This document shows positions 8,093 through 17,793 of a DNA stretch of 64,000 nucleotides, in pieces. A program made the position numbers and the translations under genes. The notes under the pieces are model-generated. The model ran no database searches and had not been told where the DNA came from. It worked only from the letters and a program-made list of their open reading frames with translations. The stretch is from the NCBI RefSeq assembly GCF_026239675.1, contig NZ_JAPIVQ010000003.1, positions 732,570 through 796,569 on the forward strand, written 5' to 3'. The stretch comes from Pedobacter sp. PLR (GTDB lineage Bacteria; Bacteroidota; Bacteroidia; Sphingobacteriales; Sphingobacteriaceae). Within the stretch, counting starts at the first letter, position 1; each line of letters starts with the position of its first letter.

Positions 8093-9919
8093 ATGGGATA
8101 TAAAAGTTTAGCAGAATGTGTTGCCGATTTAGAAAAACACGGCCATTTAATCAGGATTAAAGAAGAAGTTGATCCATATCTGGAAATGGCAGCCATCCAT
8201 TTGCGTGTTTACGAACAACAGGGGCCCGCTTTGTACTTCGAGAAGGTGAAAGGAAGTCCTTTTCCGGCAGTATCCAATCTATTTGGTACACTGGAACGTT
8301 CAAAATTCATGTTCAGAGATAGCCTGGATAAAGTAGAGCAGTTGGTAGGATTGAAATTTGATCCGATGACTGCGCTAAAAAAGCCCTTGCAAATTCCTGG
8401 GATTGCCCTTACTGCCCTTACAGCATTGCCTTTAAAACAAACTTTTAAATCAACTTTTAGTAAGACGACAATCAGTGCTTTGCCACAGATTGTAAACTGG
8501 CCTATGGATGGTGGTCCTTTTATTACCATGCCACAGGTATATACAGAAGATATCGATAAGCCCGGAATTATGAATGCCAATCTCGGCATGTACCGGATCC
8601 AGCTTGCCGGTAATGATTACCTACAAGATCAGGAGATCGGATTACATTACCAGATTCACCGGGGAATTGGCGTGCATCAGTCCAAAGCGAATGCAAAAGG
8701 ACAACCTTTAAAGGTGAGTATCTTTGTAGGGGGGCCGCCTTCGCATCCCCTGGCAGCAGTAATGCCCTTGCCGGAAGGCTTGTCGGAAATGACCTTTGCA
8801 GGTGCATTGGGCAACCGCAGGTTCAGGTATTTTTATGATGAGGAAGGTTTCTGTATTTCTGCGGATGCTGATTTTGTGATCACCGGAACCGTTTATCCTC
8901 AGGAAAATAAACCTGAAGGTCCTTTTGGGGATCATTTGGGCTATTATAGCTTAACCCATCCATTTCCCTTGATGAAGGTTCACAATGTGTACCATCGTAA
9001 GGATGCGATATGGTCCTTCACTGTGGTGGGCAGACCTCCGCAGGAGGATACCAGTTTTGGCGCCTTGATTCATGAGATTGCAGGATCGGCTTTGCCGCAA
9101 GAAATCCATGGATTAAAAGAGCTGAATGCAGTGGATGCTGCGGGTGTTCATCCTTTGTTATTCGCTATAGGAAGCGAGCGATATACACCTTTCCTTAAAG
9201 AACGCAGGCCTCAGGAGATCCTAACCATTGCCAATCATATTCTAGGTAAAAATCAGCTGAGTCTGGCTAAATACCTGTTTATCGCCGCAAGGGAAGATGA
9301 TGAATCTTTAGATACGCATGATCTTTCCCGTTTTATGCAACATGTTTTGTCAAGAATGGATCCGCGGACTGATTTGCATTTCCATACAAATACCACCATC
9401 GATACCTTAGATTATAGTGGTGATGGTTTGAATAGTGGCTCTAAAGTAGTCTTTGCAGCTGCTGGTGCAGTACGTAGAACCTTATCGGAGGTCGTTCCGG
9501 TAGGATTTACTTTACCGGAGGGTTTTAGCAATGCTTTTATTGCTATTCCAGGGGTGCTTGCTGTTCAGGCTGCTTCATACCTGAGCCATGCGAAAGCAAT
9601 GGAAGAAATCGCGCTTTTAAATGAGCAACTGAAAGATCTGGATCTGGAAGGAATTGCTTTAATTGTGCTATGTGATGATAGTGCTTTCACTGCACAAAAT
9701 ATCAATAATCTGGTATGGATCACCTTTACAAGAAGTAACCCTGCGGTGGATATTCATGGCATCAATTCATTTACCACGAATAAACATTGGGGCTGCACCG
9801 GGCCGGTGGTAATTGACGCACGTAAGAAGCCTCACCATGCGCCGGAACTAATTAAGGATGTTCAGGTAGAAAAGAATATAGAAAGATTTGCAGGACTTTT
9901 TAAAGCCGGAGGGTTTTAA
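8093..9919 (+). CDS. UbiD-family decarboxylase
   Basis: A 608-residue protein matching the UbiD family along its length: start MGYKSLAECVADLEKHGHLIR, then GMYRIQL, HYQIHRGIGVHQ, GPFGDHLGYYS and VGRPPQEDTSFG. The EGPFGDH block supplies catalytic residues and the prenylated-FMN/metal site in this family. It would decarboxylate an aromatic or alpha,beta-unsaturated acid, in Bacteroidota plausibly in menaquinone synthesis, but the substrate is not shown by sequence. No UbiX prenyltransferase lies nearby. The gene stands alone and ends at a strong terminator. Confidence 0.9.
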   Translation: MGYKSLAECVADLEKHGHLIRIKEEVDPYLEMAAIHLRVYEQQGPALYFEKVKGSPFPAVSNLFGTLERSKFMFRDSLDKVEQLVGLKFDPMTALKKPLQIPGIALTALTALPLKQTFKSTFSKTTISALPQIVNWPMDGGPFITMPQVYTEDIDKPGIMNANLGMYRIQLAGNDYLQDQEIGLHYQIHRGIGVHQSKANAKGQPLKVSIFVGGPPSHPLAAVMPLPEGLSEMTFAGALGNRRFRYFYDEEGFCISADADFVITGTVYPQENKPEGPFGDHLGYYSLTHPFPLMKVHNVYHRKDAIWSFTVVGRPPQEDTSFGALIHEIAGSALPQEIHGLKELNAVDAAGVHPLLFAIGSERYTPFLKERRPQEILTIANHILGKNQLSLAKYLFIAAREDDESLDTHDLSRFMQHVLSRMDPRTDLHFHTNTTIDTLDYSGDGLNSGSKVVFAAAGAVRRTLSEVVPVGFTLPEGFSNAFIAIPGVLAVQAASYLSHAKAMEEIALLNEQLKDLDLEGIALIVLCDDSAFTAQNINNLVWITFTRSNPAVDIHGINSFTTNKHWGCTGPVVIDARKKPHHAPELIKDVQVEKNIERFAGLFKAGGF

Positions 9920-9949
9920 TCAGTATACTTGTTCATGTGTAGTTCAATA

Positions 9950-9986
9950 AAAAAGGGAAGCTGATTTTGCATCAGCTTCCCTTTTT
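9950..9986. terminator. Bidirectional intrinsic terminator
   Basis: A perfect 15-bp stem (9950-9964 with 9972-9986) with a 7-nt loop; A-rich and T-rich ends flank a GGGAAGCTGA core. It separates the convergent UbiD-family and FadL-like genes. Confidence 0.9.
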
Positions 9987-10016
9987 AGTATAGTAAATTA
10001 GTATCTGGCGGAGAGA

Positions 10017-11510
10017 TTAGAATCTCACACCAAATGTTAAAAATACATTGTCTCTACTTGTTTTGATATTGGCAACAGGCTCTGATCCATTATTTAAAAA
10101 GTAACCATCAAGATCTACATTGCCTTGTATGCGTTGGTAAGCAAGGTCTAAATAATAGTTACCTACACGGTAGCCTACACCACCAGTGTAATATTCAGTG
10201 CCAAAATATGATTTGGTATCATTTTTTATTGCAGTACCGTTGTTACCGTAACCAGCTCTTAAACTCACTGCATTATCCACTTTATACTCTGCACCGATTC
10301 TATAGTTAACCGCGCTTTGGTAATTGTCGCTAATGAAGTCATTTGCATTATTTACCTGACCCTGGTTGTTGTCCTGGTCTACAGAATAATGGATTGATGA
10401 ATAATCAACATAGTCAATGTCAGCCGAGATCAAGGCTCTGCCTCCAAGCACATAACTTGCGCCCAATGATCCTTTTCCAGGAGTACGCAATTGGTAAGTT
10501 ATGCCATTTACGCCCGGGGTATTCGTGAAAAGACCTTCTTTTATGCCTTCAGAATAAGAAGTAGACAAAGAATGCGCCTGAACATCATCATAATACATCC
10601 AGCTAGGGGATTGGTAAGTTGCACCTATACGTAGGTTTGCATCAGGTCTGTAGATGATACCTAAACGGGCATTGAAACCTGCACCTTTAATTTCTGAATT
10701 TGTTCTGTAATCTAAATCATAATTGCTGAGAACACCGGTATTATATCCTGATTCTTTAAATGAACGATCACTTACATACCTCGAGTTTACAAAATTCAGA
10801 CTGGCACCAACATAGAATTTATTGGAGATATTTAAAGCGCCTGCTACATTCATTTCTGAGGTGGCTCCTGTTCTGATTTCGTTTTGGCTTTGACGGTATG
10901 GTGCACGGGTTGCCGGACTATAAACATCGTTTGTCCCGTCGTAATTGATCAGGTAGTTGTCATAGGCCATTTTTTCTATGCTGTAGTTGGTCAGAGTTGT
11001 CGGGTCACCCGGCGCGAAAAAGTTGGCTTCTTCTGCAAAAAAATTATTGACAGAATTCTGATTGTTGGTTCCATTAAAGCTGTATTTTCCTGTGAAATCG
11101 TTGTTACGGCTATAACCTACGCCAAAAACAGTACTGATCACACCTTTAGTAGGATCCTGACCTTTAGGTTTATAAGTAGGGTTATAAAACACCGCGCCTA
11201 CGTTATTAAGGTTCAGCATATTTTTAGAAGAGTTGGTTCTTTCGCCAAGGAAATCTGCTTTTCCTTTCATCATATTGAATTCCGGAGTAAAGCTAAACTC
11301 TGATTTGGTGAAAAGACCAAGTCCTGCCGGGTTACCACCCAAAGAGCTCATATCACCACCTACACCAATTTGTGCGCCACCCATACTTTTAAATCTGGCG
11401 GTGCTGCCATAGTTCGTTTGAGAAAATCTCAGGGCATCAGCTCCGGTCTGTGCATATAAAGAACCTGTAGTGGCTACTATAACCACTAAGGAGGATAGAA
11501 TTTTTTTCAT
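10017..11510 (-). CDS. FadL/OmpP1-like outer membrane beta-barrel protein
   Basis: A 497-residue protein with a signal peptide (MKKILSSLVVIVATTGSLYAQ). It is followed by the N-terminal segment common to the Bacteroidota OmpP1/FadL group, ALRFSQTNYGSTARFKSMGG and GGDMSSLGGNPAGLG. The rest alternates polar and aromatic residues in beta-strand patterns (YSRNNDFTGKYSF, LRAGYGNNG) and ends with GVRF, a typical outer-membrane C-terminal Phe. The family transports hydrophobic compounds; the ligand here is unknown. It lies 33 bp after the Gly/Tyr-rich lipoprotein gene on the same strand and is probably co-transcribed. Confidence 0.85.
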   Translation of the reverse strand: MKKILSSLVVIVATTGSLYAQTGADALRFSQTNYGSTARFKSMGGAQIGVGGDMSSLGGNPAGLGLFTKSEFSFTPEFNMMKGKADFLGERTNSSKNMLNLNNVGAVFYNPTYKPKGQDPTKGVISTVFGVGYSRNNDFTGKYSFNGTNNQNSVNNFFAEEANFFAPGDPTTLTNYSIEKMAYDNYLINYDGTNDVYSPATRAPYRQSQNEIRTGATSEMNVAGALNISNKFYVGASLNFVNSRYVSDRSFKESGYNTGVLSNYDLDYRTNSEIKGAGFNARLGIIYRPDANLRIGATYQSPSWMYYDDVQAHSLSTSYSEGIKEGLFTNTPGVNGITYQLRTPGKGSLGASYVLGGRALISADIDYVDYSSIHYSVDQDNNQGQVNNANDFISDNYQSAVNYRIGAEYKVDNAVSLRAGYGNNGTAIKNDTKSYFGTEYYTGGVGYRVGNYYLDLAYQRIQGNVDLDGYFLNNGSEPVANIKTSRDNVFLTFGVRF

Positions 11511-11543
11511 GTTTGTTTTCTGAATGATAATAATTAGACCAGG

Positions 11544-12437
11544 TTAACCTCTTCCACCTCGTGAAGATCTGCCACCGCCGCCGCCGCTACTACCGCCACC
11601 AGAAGATCTGCTACCTCCATCTCCACCACGTGATGGTGCGCTATAGGTTGGCGTATTTTGTGGTTGTGGTCTGTAACTTTCTCTCGAAGGTCTGGCTTGA
11701 GGTTGTTGGTTGTAATTATCACGTCCAGATCTGGTACTTTGACCTGCTGGTCTCTGACCGGTTCCTTGTGTTCTGTTAGGGATATAGGAATCTGCTCTGC
11801 TTCCACGGGAAATCACATTTCCGTTTCTGTCGCTTCTTGTGTTTCCGGAATTTCCTCTGACCGTACTACCGCCATTACTCATTCTGTCACCAAAGCCTCT
11901 TGATGGTCTTGGAGCATTGTTAGTTCTGCCGGTATTTGAGCCGATAATGATGCCTGGATAGAAGCCACCGCCCCATCCCGGATAAAAACCACCACCCCAT
12001 CCCGGATACCATGGGTTATAACCGAAAGAAGGATAGAAGCCACCGCCCCATCCGTAGTATGGGTTACCCCATGCGGAACCAAAGCTAAGGCCTAAAGAAA
12101 ATCCGTAATTACCAAATCCACCACCGTAACCGAAGCCACCGTCGAAATAAGGATCATAATAAGATCTCCATGGACTGGCGTAAGAAAATCTATTGATACG
12201 GGAAGAGTAATCCATGTCATAATAAGGATCACTGGTACCATAATATTCATCGTTAGAATCGTAATACTCTTGAGGAGCTACTACTCTTGGCTGAGGCGTA
12301 TAAATCTGCGCTTTTGCATTCGAGTTGTAAACATCATCCTCTTGGGCACCTTGCTGCGCATACCTTGGCGCAGAGCAGGAAGCGACAACCACGGTCGTCA
12401 AAGCCAGCATACTGGTGAATAAATGTCTAGGTTTCAT
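11544..12437 (-). CDS. Gly/Tyr/Trp-rich low-complexity lipoprotein
   Basis: From the ATG at 12437 this is 297 residues. The signal peptide ends in a lipobox (VVVASC, acylated Cys about residue 21). After an acidic Tyr-rich stretch comes a repeat block built from WGGGFYPGW/S units (bases about 11950-12060), then an Arg/Ser/Asn/Gln-rich tail ending in poly-Gly/Ser (SSGGGSSGGGGG). There is no enzymatic motif. It is probably a surface or periplasmic disordered lipoprotein; the function is not recognised. It precedes the FadL-like gene in the same direction. Confidence 0.72.
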   Translation of the reverse strand: MKPRHLFTSMLALTTVVVASCSAPRYAQQGAQEDDVYNSNAKAQIYTPQPRVVAPQEYYDSNDEYYGTSDPYYDMDYSSRINRFSYASPWRSYYDPYFDGGFGYGGGFGNYGFSLGLSFGSAWGNPYYGWGGGFYPSFGYNPWYPGWGGGFYPGWGGGFYPGIIIGSNTGRTNNAPRPSRGFGDRMSNGGSTVRGNSGNTRSDRNGNVISRGSRADSYIPNRTQGTGQRPAGQSTRSGRDNYNQQPQARPSRESYRPQPQNTPTYSAPSRGGDGGSRSSGGGSSGGGGGRSSRGGRG

Positions 12438-12544
12438 AACTATATGTGTTGTTTGTGTGTCACACGCTTTTTTGTAGGCTATAAATTTATAAATTTGTAA
12501 ACTACATTTCAAGCAAAGTTACACAAAAAACATTCCAAATAGTT

Positions 12545-14017
12545 ATGAGCAAAGGTATTACAAGTAAAAATGAAGATTATTCGCAGTGGTATAACGACAT
12601 TGTTATGAAAGCCGATCTGGCAGAGCATTCCTCTGTTAAAGGATGTATGGTGATAAAACCCTATGGATACTCCATTTGGGAGAAAATACAGGCGGTTTTA
12701 GACAAGAAGTTTAAAGATACAGGACATAGTAACGCTTATTTTCCTTTATTCATTCCTAAGTCATATTTTTCTAAGGAAGCATCACACGTGGAAGGTTTTG
12801 CCACTGAATGTGCCGTAGTGACACATTACCGTCTAAAAAATGATGGAAATGGAAACATTATCGTGGATGAAACTGCGAAACTGGAAGAAGAGTTAATTGT
12901 AAGACCAACATCTGAAACCATCATCTGGAATACTTACAGAGGATGGATCCAGTCGTACCGTGATCTTCCTTTGCTGATCAACCAATGGGCAAATGTGGTG
13001 CGCTGGGAAATGCGTACGCGTCTGTTCCTTCGTACTACGGAATTCTTGTGGCAGGAAGGGCATACCGCTCATGCAACTGCTCAGGAAGCTGTGGAAGAAA
13101 CAGAGAAAATGTTAGATGTATATGCTGATTTCGCGGAAACCTGGATGGCTATGCCAGTAGTAAAAGGAATGAAAACGCCTAATGAGCGTTTCGCTGGTGC
13201 ATTAGAAACCTATTGTATTGAAGCATTAATGCAGGATGGTAAAGCTTTACAAGCAGGTACTTCTCACTTCCTCGGACAAAATTTCGCCAAAGCATTTGAC
13301 GTGAAATTCACGAATAAAGAAGGTAAAATCGAGCATGTATGGGCTAGTTCATGGGGTGTTTCGACTCGTTTAATGGGCGCCTTAATCATGGCACATAGTG
13401 ATGATGCCGGTTTAGTATTGCCTCCAAAATTAGCACCGATCCAGGTGGTCATTATTCCGATTCACAAGAATGAGGAAGACCTTAAAAATATCACCGGTTT
13501 TGTAGATGAGTTAACTGCTAAATTGAAAAGCTTAGGCGTATCGGTGAAATATGACGACCGTGAAGCACAACGCCCTGGATTCAAATTCGCAGAATATGAA
13601 TTGAAAGGTGTACCAATCCGTTTAGCTATTGGTGGCCGTGATATGGAAAATGGTACTGTTGAACTTGCCCGTAGAGACACCAGAGAGAAACAAACCGTTG
13701 CTCAGGAAGGTCTTGATATTTTCATCGTACAGTTGTTAGATGAAATCCAGGCAAATATCTATAATAAAGCATTCCAGTACCGCGAAGAACATACTACTGA
13801 AGCGAATTCTTATGATGAGCTGAAAGAACTGTTAGACGGTAAAACAGGATTTGTTTCTGCACATTGGGATGGTACTCCGGAAACGGAACAAAAGATAAAA
13901 GAGGAAACAAAAGCAACGATCAGATGTATTCCTTTAAACAATAAGCAGGAAGATGGTGTTTGTATTTACTCAGGCAAACCATCTAAACAAAGGGTATTAT
14001 TTGCCCGCGCCTATTAA
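12545..14017 (+). CDS. proS: Prolyl-tRNA synthetase (short, archaeal/eukaryotic type)
   Basis: A 490-residue class II synthetase. The motif 2 region [16 protein letters not shown] and motif 3 region [20 protein letters not shown] are intact. [10 protein letters not shown], the anticodon-binding region ([32 protein letters not shown]) and the C-terminal ARAY tail mark the ProRS type without the bacterial editing insertion. It charges tRNA-Pro, and three copies of tRNA-Pro(TGG) occur at 27105-27444. Several genes follow on the same strand and may be co-transcribed. Confidence 0.96.
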   Translation: MSKGITSKNEDYSQWYNDIVMKADLAEHSSVKGCMVIKPYGYSIWEKIQAVLDKKFKDTGHSNAYFPLFIPKSYFSKEASHVEGFATECAVVTHYRLKNDGNGNIIVDETAKLEEELIVRPTSETIIWNTYRGWIQSYRDLPLLINQWANVVRWEMRTRLFLRTTEFLWQEGHTAHATAQEAVEETEKMLDVYADFAETWMAMPVVKGMKTPNERFAGALETYCIEALMQDGKALQAGTSHFLGQNFAKAFDVKFTNKEGKIEHVWASSWGVSTRLMGALIMAHSDDAGLVLPPKLAPIQVVIIPIHKNEEDLKNITGFVDELTAKLKSLGVSVKYDDREAQRPGFKFAEYELKGVPIRLAIGGRDMENGTVELARRDTREKQTVAQEGLDIFIVQLLDEIQANIYNKAFQYREEHTTEANSYDELKELLDGKTGFVSAHWDGTPETEQKIKEETKATIRCIPLNNKQEDGVCIYSGKPSKQRVLFARAY

Positions 14018-14061
14018 TAAAGAAAGTAATTTCCGCGATTAAGGGAAACAAAGATTAAAAA

Positions 14062-14409
14062 ATGGACACAGTAAATTACGCTAAAATACTTACTGAATTC
14101 AAAAATAAAGCCTCTTTAAAACAGGCGGTCTACAGAAATACTACGGAAGTCTTTGAGTTGCTGAAAAAGCAACTCATTGCTACTGCCGGGCGATTTGCAA
14201 ATCTGGTAACGGTAGAAAGCCTGACAGATATCATTGAACGGTCAATTTTGATCTGTCTGGCTTCCGATTTGATTATTCCCCCTTATGCGCAAATAAAAGA
14301 AGTAACTTTAAATCAGAAACAATCCATGTTGGCGGCAAGCGGTTACCCGACGGGAAAACACCCGGGGTATCAGTTTAAGGCCGAAACAGAACAAAATAAT
14401 AACCTATGA
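14062..14409 (+). CDS. Conserved-looking hypothetical protein, 115 aa
   Basis: A small, probably soluble and largely helical protein that I do not recognise. It has no signal peptide or membrane segment. The middle is hydrophobic (SLTDIIERSILICLASDLIIPPYAQIK) and the C-terminus polar. Its stop overlaps the ATG of the downstream PLP enzyme in an ATGA arrangement, which supports it as a real, translationally coupled gene. It lies 44 bp after proS. Confidence 0.65.
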   Translation: MDTVNYAKILTEFKNKASLKQAVYRNTTEVFELLKKQLIATAGRFANLVTVESLTDIIERSILICLASDLIIPPYAQIKEVTLNQKQSMLAASGYPTGKHPGYQFKAETEQNNNL

Positions 14410-15545
14410 AGTTCGCAACAAAAGCTATACATGCCGGTCAGGAACCTGACCCGTCTACAGGAGCAGTAATGACTCCAATCTATCAAACTTCTACCTACTG
14501 GCAAAAATCTCCCGGAGATCACCAGGGTTTTGAATATTCCAGAGGTACAAATCCTACGCGTAAAGCTTTAGAAGATTGCCTTGCCGCTTTGGAAAATGCT
14601 AAATACGGTTTGGCTTTCTCTAGTGGAATGGGGGCTACAGATACGGTTTTAAGGCTGTTGCAACCGGGTGATGAAGTGATCACCGGAAATGATCTTTATG
14701 GTGGTTCTTACCGTATCTTCACTAAAGTATATGCGAAATATGGCATCAAATTCCATTTCCTGGATTTATCTAAACCAGAAAATATGCTGCCATATATCAA
14801 TGATAAAACTAAATTGGTATGGATTGAAACGCCTACAAACCCGACAATGCAGATTATCGACATTGAAGGTGTGGCCAAAATCACGAAAGCCAATAACCTG
14901 ATTTTAACGGTAGACAATACCTTTGCTTCTCCTTATCTTCAAAATCCTATTGATCTGGGTGCAGACATCGTGATGCATTCGGTAACCAAATATATCGGTG
15001 GTCACTCTGATGTAGTGATGGGTGCTTTATTAGTGAATGATGAGCAGTTGTATAAAGACCTTTGGTTTATTTACAATGCTTGTGGTGCTACACCAGGACC
15101 TCAGGATGCATTTTTAGTGTTGAGAGGGATTAAGACCCTTCATTTACGTATGAAAGCGCATTGTGAGAACGGTGAAAAAGTTGCGCGTTTCCTTAAAACT
15201 CATCCAAAGGTAGATAAGATCTACTGGCCGGGTTTTGAAGATCATCCTAACCATGACATCGCGAAGAAACAAATGCGCGGTTTTGGTGGTATGGTGTCCA
15301 TCACTTTAAAAGGTGCTGACCTTCAGGAAACGTTCAGAGTTGCTTCCTCTTTCAAAGTGTTTACGCTTGCAGAATCACTAGGTGGGGTAGAATCATTGAT
15401 CAACCACCCGGTAAGTATGACGCATGGTTCTATTCCTAAGGAAGAACGCGAGAAAGTTGGTGTTACTGATAACCTTTTACGCCTGAGTGTAGGTGTAGAG
15501 GATATCGACGATTTAATCGCTGATTTAGAACAGGCTTTAAGCTAA
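14406..15545 (+). CDS. Cys/Met-metabolism PLP enzyme (cystathionine gamma-synthase/lyase type)
   Basis: A 379-residue fold-type I PLP enzyme with normal family length. It opens with KFATKAIHAGQEPDPSTGAV, typical of cystathionine gamma-synthase/lyase, and carries the SRGTNPTR block, SSGMGAT, TVDNTFASPYLQNP and HSVTKYIGGHSD, whose lysine forms the PLP Schiff base. It acts in transsulfuration between cysteine, homocysteine and methionine. Sequence alone does not separate synthase from lyase. It is coupled by overlap to the 115-residue gene upstream. Confidence 0.92.
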   Translation: MKFATKAIHAGQEPDPSTGAVMTPIYQTSTYWQKSPGDHQGFEYSRGTNPTRKALEDCLAALENAKYGLAFSSGMGATDTVLRLLQPGDEVITGNDLYGGSYRIFTKVYAKYGIKFHFLDLSKPENMLPYINDKTKLVWIETPTNPTMQIIDIEGVAKITKANNLILTVDNTFASPYLQNPIDLGADIVMHSVTKYIGGHSDVVMGALLVNDEQLYKDLWFIYNACGATPGPQDAFLVLRGIKTLHLRMKAHCENGEKVARFLKTHPKVDKIYWPGFEDHPNHDIAKKQMRGFGGMVSITLKGADLQETFRVASSFKVFTLAESLGGVESLINHPVSMTHGSIPKEEREKVGVTDNLLRLSVGVEDIDDLIADLEQALS

Positions 15546-15571
15546 TTTATACAGTACTAAAATAAGAAATA

Positions 15572-16435
15572 TTGGAATTCCTGGAACTTAAAGACTTTTT
15601 GGACTATAAGGTGGAGCAGTACAACAGGCCGAACTTTATTACCAATGATCCGATTTGCATTCCGCACCGTTTTTCTAAAAAACAAGACGTTGAAATTGCC
15701 GCATTTTTTGCGGCAATTTTAGCTTGGGGGCAACGGAAAACCATCATCAATAAATGTACAGAGCTGTTTGAACGCATGGACAATGCGCCTTATGATTTCA
15801 TGTTGCAGCATAGCGATGAAGACCTCAAAGGCTTGCTGGGCTTTAAGCACCGTACCTTCAATGATACAGATTTATTGTATTTCGTGTCTTTCTTTAAGTT
15901 TCATTACGAACAGTCGGATAGTCTGGAAACTGCATTCCTTGCTCCGAAGCCTGAATTCAGGGAAGAATATCTGGAAGAAGTGCCTTTAAAAGGTAAAGCA
16001 CAAAAAGGCTATGCTTCTGCTGCCTGTATGTTATCAGAATTAGAGAAAACACCTCCAACGGAACAGGCCTTAAATTATTTCAGGTCTTACTTTTTTAGTC
16101 TGCCGGATTTCCCAAAGAGGACGATCAAACATGTTTCTTCGCCAATGCAAAAGTCCACCTGTAAGCGCCTCAATATGTTTTTACGCTGGATGGTTAGAAA
16201 GGACAATAAAGGAGTGGATTTTGGGCTTTGGAATACGGTGAAACCATCAGATTTAATTTGTCCCTGTGATGTTCATGTAGATCGTGTGGCACGTAAACTC
16301 GGGATGATCAGCAGAAAGCAAACGGATTGGCAAACTGCGGTTGAATTGACTAAAAAGCTTGCTGAATTTGATCCTTTGGATCCTGTAAAGTACGATTTTG
16401 CATTATTTGGATTAGGTGTAGAAGAGAAGTTTTAA
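15572..16435 (+). CDS. TIGR02757-type protein of unknown function
   Basis: A 287-residue protein that appears to start at TTG (MEFLELKDFLDYKVEQYN), 26 bp after the PLP enzyme. It resembles the Bacteroidota family TIGR02757: DPICIPHRFSKKQDVEIAAF, FFAAILAWGQRKTII, HRTFNDTDLLYFVSF, and a C-terminal CPCDVHVDRVARKLGMISRK. The last block resembles a helix-hairpin-helix DNA-glycosylase-like fold, so DNA binding is plausible, but no activity is established. Confidence 0.8.
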   Translation: MEFLELKDFLDYKVEQYNRPNFITNDPICIPHRFSKKQDVEIAAFFAAILAWGQRKTIINKCTELFERMDNAPYDFMLQHSDEDLKGLLGFKHRTFNDTDLLYFVSFFKFHYEQSDSLETAFLAPKPEFREEYLEEVPLKGKAQKGYASAACMLSELEKTPPTEQALNYFRSYFFSLPDFPKRTIKHVSSPMQKSTCKRLNMFLRWMVRKDNKGVDFGLWNTVKPSDLICPCDVHVDRVARKLGMISRKQTDWQTAVELTKKLAEFDPLDPVKYDFALFGLGVEEKF

Positions 16436-16444
16436 CTTTATGCT

Positions 16445-16957
16445 ATGGTGACTTTTAAAGCAGAGATAGAACGTTTTGCCGAAATGGGTGAAAAAACAGG
16501 CTGGACTTATGTTTTCATTCCCTTTGCGATTGCCAATGAAATCAAAGCAGATTGCAGAAAAAGCTACCGGGTAAAAGGTAGGCTGGATCAGGTTGCTGTT
16601 GAAGGATTAGCATTGGTACCCATGGGCGAAGGCGATTTCATCATTGCCTTAAACGGGCCACTTCGCAAGAAACTTAAAAAGGAGAAGGGAGCAGTACTTG
16701 AGCTTAGTCTGGAAGCCGATCTAACTTTCGAGATCAGGATGCCGGAAGATCTGGAAGCCTGCCTTTCTGATGAACCAAAATGGTTGCAAGGCTTTTTAAA
16801 GTTACCAAAATCTCATCAAAACTGGTACATCAATTGGTTGAATTCAGCGAAAACAGAAGCTACACGAACGAAAAGACTGGTCAAAATTGTTACTGCGATG
16901 GACAAAGACTGGGATTTCGGAACGATGATGCGGGATGGAAAACCCCGCAAGGAATAA
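16445..16957 (+). CDS. YdeI/OmpD-associated family protein with DUF1905 domain
   Basis: A 170-residue protein with two parts. Residues about 1-95 are a DUF1905-like beta-barrel (TFKAEIERF, GWTYVFIPF, RVKGRLDQV). Residues about 100-160 are a YdeI/OmdA-type helical region with LPKSHQNWYINWLNSAKTEA, the hallmark SHQ..Y..W..AKT..TR pattern. Relatives have been linked to bacteriocin protection; the role here is unknown. It starts 9 bp after the TIGR02757-type gene and is the last gene of this plus-strand run. Confidence 0.82.
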   Translation: MVTFKAEIERFAEMGEKTGWTYVFIPFAIANEIKADCRKSYRVKGRLDQVAVEGLALVPMGEGDFIIALNGPLRKKLKKEKGAVLELSLEADLTFEIRMPEDLEACLSDEPKWLQGFLKLPKSHQNWYINWLNSAKTEATRTKRLVKIVTAMDKDWDFGTMMRDGKPRKE

Positions 16958-16979
16958 GGAATTACCGGTTGTAATTCCT
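16957..16979. terminator. Weak hairpin at convergent gene ends
   Basis: A 9-bp stem (16957-16965 with 16971-16979) with a 5-nt loop spans the stop codons of the YdeI-like and glycosyltransferase genes. There is no T-run, so a terminator role is uncertain. Confidence 0.35.
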
Positions 16980-17690
16980 GAACCAACTCCAGACTTTCAT
17001 TTGAATCACCCCTAAAAATGCTTCCCTGAAAATACGGGTACTCATTTTAGAAGTACCTTCTGTACGGTCAGTAAAGATGATTGGAACTTCGACTACCTTA
17101 AAGCCATATTTGATCGCTGTAAACTTCATCTCAATCTGGAAGGCATAACCCACAAATTTGATTTTATCTAAAGGAATGGTCTCTAAAACGCGTCTGGTAT
17201 AACATTTAAAACCGGCAGTAGCATCCTGAATGTCAATTCTGGTAATGATACGCACATACATAGAAGCGAAGTACGACATCAGCACCCTGCTCATTGGCCA
17301 GTTGACTACATTGACTCCATTTACATAACGGGAACCAATGGCCAGATCTGCACCTTTCACACAAGCATCACGAAGCCTGGTCAGGTCGTCCGGATTGTGG
17401 GAGAAGTCGGCATCCATCTCAAAAATATACTGATATTCCGGACGGGACAAGGCCCATCGGAAACCATGAATATAGGCGGTGCCTAATCCTAACTTTCCTG
17501 TTCTTTCCTCAATATGAAGCGCAGGAAATTCACTTTGCAATCCTTTAACAATGGCAGCTGTTCCATCAGGAGAACCATCATCAATAATCAGGATTTCAAA
17601 AGCATAAGGCAACGAAAAAACCTTTCTAATGATCTTCTCAATATTTTCTTTCTCGTTGTAGGTAGGGATTATAATTAGACTGTCTGACAC
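16962..17690 (-). CDS. GT2 glycosyltransferase, polyprenol-phosphate mannose synthase type
   Basis: A 242-residue family 2 glycosyltransferase that appears to start at GTG (MSDSLIIIPTYNEKENI). IIDDGSPDGTA and FEMDADFSHNPDDL give the nucleotide-sugar and metal-binding Asp residues, and ATAGFKCYTRRVLE and EVPIIFTDRTEGTSKM match dolichol/polyprenol-phosphate mannosyltransferases. It lacks C-terminal membrane helices, so it is probably a peripheral enzyme loading a sugar on a lipid carrier for glycoprotein, lipoprotein or envelope glycan synthesis. It appears monocistronic. Confidence 0.9.
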   Translation of the reverse strand: MSDSLIIIPTYNEKENIEKIIRKVFSLPYAFEILIIDDGSPDGTAAIVKGLQSEFPALHIEERTGKLGLGTAYIHGFRWALSRPEYQYIFEMDADFSHNPDDLTRLRDACVKGADLAIGSRYVNGVNVVNWPMSRVLMSYFASMYVRIITRIDIQDATAGFKCYTRRVLETIPLDKIKFVGYAFQIEMKFTAIKYGFKVVEVPIIFTDRTEGTSKMSTRIFREAFLGVIQMKVWSWFRNYNR

Positions 17691-17733
17691 GTAAAATAAA
17701 TTTAGGAGCGAAATTATGTATTCTTAACGAAAA

Positions 17734-17764
17734 AACCCTCAGTATATTCCATATACTGAGGGTT
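17734..17764. terminator. Intrinsic terminator downstream of POT transporter 1
   Basis: A perfect 13-bp stem, AACCCTCAGTATA (17734-17746) with TATACTGAGGGTT (17752-17764), and a 5-nt loop. On the minus strand it is followed by a T-run, ending the transporter transcript before the glycosyltransferase. Confidence 0.87.
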
Positions 17765-17793
17765 AAAGTATGTTAAATCACAATAAAATGAGA

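Noticed and set aside
12490..12497. TAAATTTG as the -7 box for proS
   Set aside because: The nearest TTG is 15 bp upstream instead of about 19, in an AT-rich region where such matches are frequent.
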